From NCBI RefSeq assembly GCF_000281045.1, contig NW_008246164.1, forward strand, positions 52,128 to 86,342: a stretch of 34,215 nucleotides of DNA, written 5' to 3'. Source of the DNA: Saprolegnia diclina VS20 (Eukaryota > Oomycota > Saprolegniomycetes > Saprolegniales > Saprolegniaceae). How positions within the stretch are numbered: the first letter of the stretch is position 1; each line of letters begins with the position of its first letter. The notes under the pieces were generated by a model. That model was not told the origin of the DNA, did not search any database, and saw nothing but the letters and a program-made list of their open reading frames with translations. Below are positions 9,160 to 18,300 of this stretch, one piece after another. The translations under genes and the position numbers were made by a program.

Positions 9160-9693
9160 ATGTCAGAATCGGAATCATTTTGTCCAATCCGCCGCCTCCG
9201 TTGCCGCCGCCATGGCCGCAACGGAGGCGTGAGGGATGTTGCCGTGACCATTGAACGCGAGCATGACGACGAGATGGAGCGGATCATGGACGAGAAGGCT
9301 GAAGTCGACGCCAAGCGCGTCTGCCAGCGAGTGCTTGCTGCTCCGGACCTGAATTCGGCGCAAGTACGTTCTGTGCACGCTGCGCTGGACGACGCGGCTC
9401 GAGCCATCGACAACCTGCGAGCAGAATTGAGTACGCCAGCCTCGCACAAGCGTGCGTTGGACTGCGTCCTTGAAGAGCGTGACGCATTCCTGCAGCTCCA
9501 AGTGGCCTTGGACGAAAAGACACGCGAAGTCGACGAGATGAAGGACCAGTTTGAGCGCAGCGTAGCAGTGGTGCGCACGGCCATTGGCGGCGCGCTGCCA
9601 CACGACGCCTCCGCGCACCGCGCCGCCAAGCGATTACGGCCAGCGTCAGGCGCAGTCGTGCCACGGCCACCCTCACGAGGCAGCCAACCATAA
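9160..9693 (+). CDS. Coiled-coil cluster protein, copy 6 (N-terminus possibly frameshifted)
   Basis: Frame from ATG 9160 to TAA 9693, 177 residues. From about 9237 onward it matches copy 4 well: EREHDDEMERIMDEKAEVDA, AIDNLRAELSTP, DCVLEERDAFLQ, VALDEKTREVDEM, then a QFERSVAVVR segment and the basic box AAKRLRPASG. Four residues are missing relative to copy 4 just after ERDAFLQ, which would shift the heptad register. The first 25 residues are Arg-rich (IRRLRCRRHGRNGG), whereas another frame of the same DNA gives the Ala-rich run expected from copy 4 (SAASVAAAMAATEA) and stops at 9230-9232. A one-base frameshift near 9232 would explain this. It may therefore be a shortened but functional copy or a pseudogene. 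Function unknown. Confidence 0.6.
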   Translation: MSESESFCPIRRLRCRRHGRNGGVRDVAVTIEREHDDEMERIMDEKAEVDAKRVCQRVLAAPDLNSAQVRSVHAALDDAARAIDNLRAELSTPASHKRALDCVLEERDAFLQLQVALDEKTREVDEMKDQFERSVAVVRTAIGGALPHDASAHRAAKRLRPASGAVVPRPPSRGSQP

Positions 9694-10178
9694 AAGCATA
9701 TTGTCATCGCTTTTGTATGACATATTGACGCTGCTACTCGAATGCTTACGAGATATTTGGTTGGGATCATGTATGGACTGTCATAGAGACGCTCGTGGCA
9801 GCAGCTCCGAAACTAGGAAAAGCTACAAACAAAGCGTTTATAAACCAAGGTGTACTTTTGCATAGCAAATAACTTAGTTGATCAACAACTTTCGGTGTCG
9901 AGATCGCACCTGCATACATGAACCAAGGACATGAAATGGGTCGTACGATGGCAGTCTCGCTTGCTCGTTGTCTCTGCACGGGCTCGCTGTTGCCTCGGCC
10001 ACAAACCTCCAAGTCTTTTGTGCGTTGAAATGAGTTATTCTCAAGTGTTTTATGCGTTGCGTAATGCATTAGAAATAACATTTTCGAGCGTCCAAGCAAA
10101 ACCGTATTGCGATCTTCCAAGATCCGATTTGAAACAGTCCGTCGCTGTTGACCGAGTCAGCGTGCATCGACATCTAAC
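9694..10178. other. Intergenic between copy 6 and the SUEL lectin gene
   Basis: No supported gene. A minus-strand open frame (9767-10120) has no ATG at its listed start and no recognisable domain. A short perfect inverted repeat (GATCTT, 2 bases, AAGATC) is near 10111-10124. Confidence 0.5.
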
Positions 10179-13100
10179 ATGCCAACGCTATTCTCGGGCT
10201 ACGGTACTAGCCTGCCCCCATTACCGGTAGCTTCGCGGCGTCCGGACAATGCAGCCAAGTGCCGCCACCACCACCTCGGCCTGCTCACGTGCGTCGCACT
10301 TGCTGGCCTCGGCTGTCTGTACTTCATGGCGCATTCACCCACGGCTCCTTCCGCTGTCCGGCTCGAGGCATCGACGCCGGTCGACGTCTTGAATGAGAAA
10401 GTAGCAGCCTTGCGGCGCGACGAAGCCATTGCGCGCTTCCAAGCACAAGTAGCGTCGGCGAATTTCGCCACGTCCGTGACCGACGCGTTCGACAAGCTCT
10501 TGACGTGCCTTGCGATCGGCTACAAGCAGGTATGTGTTTCTTGGTACAGCAATACCTAGCCCTTGGTATAACCCCACGCCATCTAGCTCGGCGAGATGCA
10601 GCATCCTGTGGACTACAACTGGACCCAAGGCCTGACGCAATTGCAAGCCAACTGTGCGCGTACGCCGGCGACGGCGCCGCCGGTCGTCCTTGTGCCACCA
10701 TCGGTGCCCGGAAGCAATGCTTCGACGCTGCCGCGCTTGACCCGCACGGCGATCCTTGGCTTTGTCGTGCAGCAAAAGGTGACTGCGATCGCCGAAGCCA
10801 CGGCCGCGAACGCGTCGATGGTGTTGGTCGACGCAACCGCAGCGTTCTTTGAAAAGCTGTGGAACTGCACCAACACCACAATTGCTCAGGTAGTGTAGCG
10901 TAAGGCTATAGATGATCGGTGTTGACGGCGTCGGTAGCTGCCACCGACTGCAACGCTCGGCATCGACGACGTTCAAGCCATTGCCTATGTGGTCCAAACG
11001 ACATGCATGACGACGAGTCCATCGGTGTCAATGACGCCGACGCCGGCTCCAGTGACATTACGTCCGACACCGACCGCGACAACAGAACCGGTGCCAACAA
11101 CGATGGCGAGTTTGTCGCTATCGCCGACGCCAACGTCCACGATATTGACCGATGCGCCGCCCGTCGATGTATCGACAGCACCGGTACTGGTGACTGCGAC
11201 GCCGACACCGACACTGGACGACGCCACTATGGTGCCGTCACCAACAACGAGCACTCCGTCGGATAACGATACCACTGCCCCATCGACGACGATGCCCTCA
11301 TCGCCATCGACAAATCGCCCAACGCTGCTACCAGACACGACAGCTCCCGTATCGACACCGCCGCCCAACTCGGGTGAAAACACAACTGCACCGAGCGTCA
11401 TAACAACGCCGCCAGTTGATGGCACCGATCTGACGCCAGTGCCAAGTGCGCTCACTAGCATTCCCACTAGTGGCGATTTTCAGACGACGACGCCCGTGCC
11501 GTCGACCCCAGCAATGACCACATCGAGCGATGAGCCGTCACCTACAGTCCCAGTACCGGCACCATCGGCGAGCATTGGACCGCCATCGGGTTCGGGAAGC
11601 TCGAATGCACCACCGCCAACGACGCTTCCAGGGGTCACGAGTGTTGCACCGGCAAGCACGGCCGTCGCGTCGACAACGACGTTGCCATCGACGTTATCCA
11701 CTTCTCCGTCGACGACTGCGCCCGTCGAAACTGCGGCCCCGACGGCGTCTCCCGATGCAACAATGAGTCCAAGTGCGACGCCACCACCGACAATTTCGAC
11801 GTCAGCTGCGCCGACAACAGCGATGCTAATTGTCGAGACTACGCCACCGATATCGACAGCCCCAATGGAAACGAGCGCACCACCAAGTACGAGCACAAAC
11901 ATTGCGTATCCGTCAACAACACCGTCGCCATTGGTGACGATACTGCCGTCACCGTCTGAACTTCCGTCAACGCTAGTGCCACCACCGATCCCAATATCGT
12001 GGGCGCCGACACCAGAAACTACAACTTCCGAACCCACAGAGCCGTCACGTATACCAACCCCGGCACCGGCGACTGCATCACCAAGCTCGTCGACGCCTCC
12101 ACCGACAACGTTACCGGCCGAGCCGTCGATACCGGACCCGACGCCCACTCCAGTCGTCACGATGACGACGCCCGCACCGTCCAGCGATCCACCCGCGACA
12201 CTTGCGGTGACGACGTTGCCAGTGGTAACAGAGCCACCAGCGCCACCACCCTCGACCTCTCAAACGCCGTCGCTGGAGCCGATCGCGACGCCATCAACAG
12301 CGGCGCCAATAGCGACATCGCTAGGGCCTCCACCTGTGACAAGCTCCATCGAGCCAGCAACACCATCTAGTACTCCGGCGTCTTCTGCTCCGTCGAGCCC
12401 TGAACCTACCACGTCACTACCAACCAAGGCACCAGCTGCCCCAACGTCAGATGCCCCTACGTCAGATGCGCCATCGCCATCGCCTGCACCAACAACGACA
12501 CCGACACCGACGCCTGCATCAACTCCTGCATTAACTCCTGCACCAACTCCTGCACCAACGCCTGCACCGACGCCTGCATCAACTCCTGCACCGACGCCTG
12601 CACCAACGCCCGCACCGACGCCTGTACCACCGCCGACGTACACGGTGGCCCCCACCGCGCCACCGAATGCGCCTGTCACATTTGCCCTTGGATCGTGCAG
12701 CGCTGAGAGCAGTATGTCGGTTGTATCGCGCACGACACTGGGGCAACACGCTTTTACACTCCGCGCAAGCAACAGGTACACGTCTCTTCTCAACTCGATC
12801 TCACATATTGTAGTCTCTTTGGCGACCCGTGCCCGACAGTATACAAACGACTTGGTGTTCAGTTTCTTTGTGGAAATGGACCAAGCGCCGTCGCTGTCGC
12901 CGCCTCGGCGCCTGCCTCTTCGTTCATGCGGCTTGCGTGCCCCACCGCATACCACGTCCATCGAATCGACGCTGCATTTTTTGGCAACACCGCCGCCGGG
13001 TGCTCGACGTCGGCCATCGATGAAGTCCAAGCTGCGTGTTTGGGGACCAATGTATGTCAAGTGGCAGCCTCCAGGACGTACGTACCATCGTCCATATCGG

Positions 13101-13628
13101 CTTCCAGCACTGTGTTGGTGCGTAGGACCTTTGGACGTCCGTGTCCGACGAGCATTCCGACGACGCTTCTCATTGAGGCGACGTGTACACCGGACTGGAA
13201 TCTTGATGGAAGCGCGCCAACGTTCGTTATCCAACACGTTTTGCCCCAAGACACGTTCAAGCAGATTGCATGCCCCGGGGTACTGACCGTCGCGCAGGTC
13301 CTCTTTGCTAGTTTTGGCAACCCGACGATGGCCTCGGGCCTCGAGAGCGGCTCGTTAAACAACGACGTTGAAGCCGCTTTGCAGCAGCGCCTTATCGCGG
13401 GCTACGGCGGCGACACGGCCAGCACCGAGCGCCGGTACTACGCCTTGCTCACGCGCAAGCGGGTCCATGGCGCGTGCCTCGCGGCGGCACTGGCAACGGT
13501 ACGCACCTCACGCTTCATTTCGACTGCAACACGCTGGGCGGTAGCTCCACGGACCGCACAACGAATCGCAAGCGGCGGACGCGGCGGCCATCGCACAGCG
13601 CTGTGTCGAGCGCGCGTCGTCGCTATAA
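10179..13628 (+). CDS. Type II membrane mucin-like protein with SUEL lectin domains
   Basis: Six-exon model: 10179-10529, 10587-10889, 10938-12775, 12814-13077, 13126-13498 and 13545-13628; 3213 nt, 1070 residues. Introns are 57, 48, 38, 48 and 46 nt. A hydrophobic signal anchor (GLLTCVALAGLGCLYF, about 33-50) follows a basic cytoplasmic start. A Cys-containing luminal region with several N-glycosylation sequons comes next, then about 550 residues dominated by Thr, Pro and Ser. Near the C-terminus are SUEL (galactose/rhamnose-binding lectin) domains: one at about 797-850, recognised by RASNSLFGDPCPTVYKRL once the 38-nt intron is removed; one at about 868-940 with six cysteines and TTFGRPCP once the 48-nt intron is removed; and a third, degenerate, from about 964. 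Likely a surface adhesin binding sugars. The first four exons are well supported. The last intron (13499-13544) and the stop at 13626-13628 are less certain; without that intron the frame would run to 13738. Confidence 0.8.
12510..12629 (+). repeat. 12-bp minisatellite encoding Thr-Pro-Ala-Xaa
   Basis: Ten consecutive 12-bp units encode TPAS, TPAL, TPAP and similar, at the membrane-distal end of the stalk just before the lectin domains. Units vary mainly at third codon positions, so the amino-acid pattern is held while the DNA drifts. Confidence 0.85.
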
Positions 13629-14544
13629 AGGCTAGTCATATTGGTAACCCCGCGCCGCCGCCTGCGCAGCCACGGACCGGTGAGCGAATGAAGAAGAAGG
13701 AGATTGCTAGTCTCTACGTATGCGAAGTCTTTGTGTAATAATGAAGATAACGCGAAACACGTCCAAATATATATATTGGTATCTCGAACAAAAAGTGTAC
13801 GTCGTTGCGTGTCGAAGAAGATACTACCTGCGACATGCGCGCCTTGATGCGCGACGGGTTCCGAAAACTCACTCGCCTGCGATCAGCCGTGCGCTTCAAC
13901 GTTTGCCGAGTCTGGTTCGACCCATGACTCGCAACCGAGGCGGTCGTGACCATGCACCGGTAGCGCCGCCGATCAGTAGCGGGAGTCGCGGCTACCGGTA
14001 CGTCCGACCGTACAGTGTACGATGCATACAATGTGCTGTCGGCATGTCGGTCTCGTGGTCTTCGGGCCATTGACATTGACGCCACATTTCTCAAATCTCG
14101 CTGCGATATGCACCCTTGAGTTTGAGCCGAGATACCACGGTGGGCGGCGTCCAAAAGCAACGGTTGGTCTCATCCACCGATCGTATCGCATCGCCCGAGG
14201 AGCTACGCGGTGTCGATGTCCTTCGCGGTCGCTACACGGACAACTTGTCGTCTCCGCCACCGCCACTTTGCACTTTGCCTCAGCCGCTCCGTGTCCCGTG
14301 TGCAGAGTGGGGGCGCGTCCAGCAATTATATTGCTGATCGCTGCGTACCCGATACAAAGACGACGTTGTCTATGTTGTGGGATGAAATAATAGTTTGGCG
14401 CCATCTGGTGGTGGCTGTCTCCTCGCCGCCCGAGATGGATCGGTGATCTTCAAGCATTTCCATCTTGGCGCGATATCGCGCAGCACCCGAATGCCACGCA
14501 GCGACCAGACCCCAATCGACCCTTCTTCACACACGACCTTTAGC
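13629..14544. other. Intergenic, no supported gene
   Basis: About 0.9 kb. One plus-strand stretch (about 14086-14337) reads as protein-like (TTVGGVQKQRLVSSTDRIA, then SPEELRGVDVLRGRYTDN) but has a stop just upstream, no clear start and no partner exon. It may be a gene remnant. Nothing else stands out. Confidence 0.35.
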
Positions 14545-15036
14545 ATGACGCTCACGCTCGCGGTCGGCTTTACGATTAGCTTTCTCTCATCGCTATTGAG
14601 CGTCTGTGCGGCAGAGCCGTTCGAAGCCCACGTGTACGAGTCCAAGACTGCTGTGACCAAGTCCAACCTCTCGCGCCAGCCATCGCGCTCGCGGCTCTCC
14701 AAGCGCAGTCTCTCCAAGAGCCTCCTCCTCACAGGCTCGAACCTCCTCTTGTCCGAGTACTTCTGGCTTCTCGACAACCTCGAGCGACTCGTGCACCATG
14801 CGACCATGTACGGCCTCGACATGACGACCGGGGCCATCTACTTGAAGCGACTCAAGACGATCCGCAGCGTCGTGGCGGCCAAACCCTCTGAGGTTTGTCA
14901 ATGGCTGCCGCTGCTCGATGACATTCTGTCGGCGCTCAACGCGTACGCCGACGACTTCAAGCGTATGGACCTCTGGTACCAAGTGATCGAGTGCGACACC
15001 GTCATGGACGAGCTGCGAGAGGCCTGCGAGACGTGA
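14545..15036 (+). CDS. Small probably secreted protein of unknown function
   Basis: 163 residues from ATG 14545. That start gives a plausible signal peptide (MTLTLAVGFTISFLSSLLSV, with a likely cleavage site after CAA at about residue 23). An in-frame ATG at 14491 would add 18 polar residues and bury the hydrophobic run, so it is less likely if the protein is secreted. The mature part has a Ser/Arg/Lys-rich segment (SRQPSRSRLSKRSLSKS) and then a helical domain with two cysteines (SEVCQWLPLLDDILSALNAY and YQVIECDTVMDELREACE). No family recognised. It converges with the large VPS13-like gene, whose stop is 337 bp downstream. The hydrophobic run could instead be a membrane anchor, or the frame could be the last exon of a longer gene. 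Confidence 0.5.
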   Translation: MTLTLAVGFTISFLSSLLSVCAAEPFEAHVYESKTAVTKSNLSRQPSRSRLSKRSLSKSLLLTGSNLLLSEYFWLLDNLERLVHHATMYGLDMTTGAIYLKRLKTIRSVVAAKPSEVCQWLPLLDDILSALNAYADDFKRMDLWYQVIECDTVMDELREACET

Positions 15037-15372
15037 GCGCCTGTATTTAAGATGTGAATTCGACTGCTATTTCTTATATCTACAACCACGATGTGACGTT
15101 CATGGTTGCTGCTCCTTGGCACGTGACGAGGCAACAAGCTGCGACAGTGGACGCTGCTTCTTCGGTGGTCAAAGGACGCACCAAGATCCCCACGTCGGGC
15201 GTGATGGCACCGCATCAACTGTATGGGAAGCACTAGTTTCGAATGTCCCTCCGACGCCGGTATCAAGGACATGACGATTTCCTCAACTAAGGTCGTTTCT
15301 ATATATCACAATGTTCTATTACTTGCCTTGCAACGCGAAGTGCAATCCCGCGCGCCACCAAAGCGTCTCCTA
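15037..15372. other. 3' intergenic between convergent genes
   Basis: Between the ends of the small secreted protein gene and the VPS13-like gene. I see no gene or repeat. Confidence 0.5.
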
Positions 15373-18300
15373 CTAGGTCCGCATCGAGTTGAGGTACTTG
15401 ATGTCGAGCCAAATCTTGGGCTTGCCCTCGTCGGCAACCAAGTCGAACGCCAGCGGCTCCGTGATCGGTGCCGCGCTCTTGGTCTCCGACTCGGTGCTGC
15501 CGCGGTCGTCCTTGGCGTCCGCAAGCAGCATCTCACTGCCCAATGTGCTTGCCCGGTTGAACGTCGCTTCCCACGCCGGCTCGGAAGAGACGGGTGCAGT
15601 CGTCGACGTCGACGTCGGTACCTTCTTCTTCTTCTTCTTCTTCGAAGACTTGGCGTCGGCGTCGTCGTTGCCAACGACGACGGCCGTAAAGAGACTGCCG
15701 CCGTGGACCTTGCGCGACTTGAGTTTCTCCTTGACGAGCGCACTCGACTTGAAGCGGGACGGCATCGCATGAAAGTGCTTGTACACGTCTTCAATTGACA
15801 GCGTCAGCGTGCCGAGAATCTTCTTTGGGATCGGCTTGCGCTTGTGGGCGACGACAAAGAGGAGCGCCATGTCCACCGACGTCACGTCGACCACGCGCGA
15901 CTGGTCGAAGCGCGGCGCCGCCGTGTTGCGCAGCGTGTCCGTCTTAAACTTGTCGACGAGGCGGCTTGGGACGCCGTCGCCATCGAGCTCGACCAGCTGT
16001 ACATAGACTTGGACGCTGTAGTTCATCGCAAGCCCCGTGACGCGATCGATGCGCACTTCCATCTCGGAAATGATGTTGGACTCCGAGAGCGACTTGAGCG
16101 GCGCCGACTCGAGCTTGCGGGCAATGCGCCGCGTGCCATCAAAGTCCTTGTCGTCCATGAGGTGCGTCGTGTTGTGGACGCTCTGCGAGAGCTTCTCGAT
16201 GACGCCGAGCGTGCCAATGAACGGCGACGCGACAAGCCCCAACGTGCCTTGGCCGACGCCCTTGGCAAACCCCTTGAACCCGTCGTCCTTGGCACCTTGC
16301 ATGGGCTTGGTCACGAGGCCCGACACGCCGTTTGCGAGCGATTTGCCGAGCAGCACACCGCCTTGCAGCAAGCCTTCGGGTACGTGGCGTGGCTCGTGGT
16401 CGGCCTCTTGGTTCTTCGAGTACGTGGCCTTTTTCAAAATGTCGCCAAAGCCATTCGCTGCCTTCCCGATCGCATCCGACGGCGCGCCGACAAGCGTCTG
16501 CATGAGGATGACCGCGCCTTGGCCCTTCTTGTCCGACTCGCCCTTGAAGTCGCGCTTCGTTTGGCGCGCGGCGAGCGCAATGCCGTCCGTAATCTCGTTG
16601 AAGAGCCCGACCGGGTCGCCCATGAGCTCGAGACTGCCGACCACCTTGTACCACTGGCCGAGCATGTTGCCGACGAGGCAGTCCCAGAGGATGATATTGT
16701 ACATCAAATCGTCCTTGTACACAAACTTGTCGGCCATGATGAGCGGATGGATCGCAAACTCCGGTGTGACGTGCGCAATGCCGCCGAGGATGCTTCCGGC
16801 CGTATTGCCAAGCAGCGAGAGCAAGTACGAGTCGGCCGCGTCCGGGTCCGAGTTGAAAACGAGTTGCAAGACGTACGACGACACGGTGCACGCGCGCACA
16901 TACATGTTTTGGCCGAGCGTCGACGGGTCCGGCCACGCCACGCGGTGCGCCAAGAGCTCGGCCGCGGCCGCGATCCCGGCCGCGACGACCTCGTCGTAAG
17001 TCTGCGGCGGCCAAAAGAGACTGTAAAAGATGTCGAGCACGTGCAGCGCATAGTCCAAGTTGATCTTGAGCGCCAGCGAGCCAATACAGGCCGAGAGTTC
17101 GTCGACGATGAGCATGTCGCCGTCATAGTACGAGTCAATGACGAGATGCAGCCACGGATGCTCGCCATGCTCGGCGCGCCAGCCTTCGCGCTTGTGGCTG
17201 TTGAACCCCGAATCGATTGGCGCCAAAAAGATCGGGTACATGGTATGCGGCGTCATGTCGTCCAGCTGCAAATGATGCAGCTCGTACGTTGTGCTGTGCG
17301 AGTGCGCCGGCGACAGCATGCGCAGGCCTTCCATCGTTATGTTCATGATCTCGCGCGGCGTCTGGTCGACGATCGTCACGCCGAGGCCGTGCAAGCCGAC
17401 TTCGAGCGCCATCGCAAACATAGCGTCGGGCACGAGCGTGCGCCGGTCGTGGTGGTAGACAGGTCCGTCGCCGACCGCCAAGACGCGCGTCGTACCGTCA
17501 ATGTACACCTCGCCGTGCAGATAGATGTGGCCGTCGTCCGGCGTCAGGCGCTCGAGTCGGTGCACCGACTGCATTTCCACGAGCACCGGGACGCGCGACG
17601 AGCCGACAAACACCTTGAGCCTAACGTCCTTGCCAATCGGCATGTCCCACGCGTACGAGTGCCACGACCGCGGCGGCAGCACAATCTCTTCCGCGTGCTT
17701 GACCCCGAGCTGCGCGTACCGGATCGCATACTGCGTCGACCGGTTCTCGATGCGAAGCTCCGGAGTCCGTGTCCGGTCGCGCAGCGTCACAAAGGTCGAG
17801 AGGCCGTCGGGCTGCACGTCGAGCTCGACGATCGGCGCGTCGCTCAGCGGACCCCGGAGCCACATGCTCGCGACCGATTTCTCGGCTAGCGGCAGCGACG
17901 GTCCCCACGGCCCGGGTTCCGTCAGCGTCGGCGGGGCCAGTAGAGCGTCGCGGAGACGCACGCCGGGTACATGACTGTCCTTGCCGACAAACTTGTACAC
18001 GATGAGCGCGCTCTCGGGCTTGAGGCCGACGTTGATCTTGGCCGTTTCCACCGGCAGCTGCGACGGCGCGCCCTTATGCAGCGTGAGCGGCGTCAGCTGC
18101 AATGGCCGCCCGACGTCGTTCTTGATGACGAAGCGCGGTACGAGCCGGAGAATCTTCGTGTGCTGGAACTGCCCTGGCGCCGCGAGGATTTCGTAGCCAA
18201 GGACGCACGCCGTGAGGCCGCACGACACCTGCGCCCGCGTGCCGACGGCGGCCAAGTCGATCGACTCGGAGAACGGTACGCGCTTGAAATCCGGAAGGTA

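Noticed and set aside
3096-9693. CRISPR-like or phage tail-fibre array interpretation of the repeated genes
   Set aside because: The repeats are whole diverged protein genes on both strands with eukaryotic upstream motifs; there are no short direct repeats with spacers.
13078-13125. Reading the SUEL region straight through with no intron here
   Set aside because: The 48-nt segment has no stop, so the frame stays open. It inserts 16 residues in the middle of the second SUEL domain, though, and removing it gives the canonical AASRTTFGRPCP spacing.
11480-13249. Minus-strand ORFs rich in Gly, Val and Asp opposite the mucin-like exon
   Set aside because: Pure reverse-complement shadows of Thr/Pro/Ser codons; repeat patterns mirror the plus-strand TPAP repeat.
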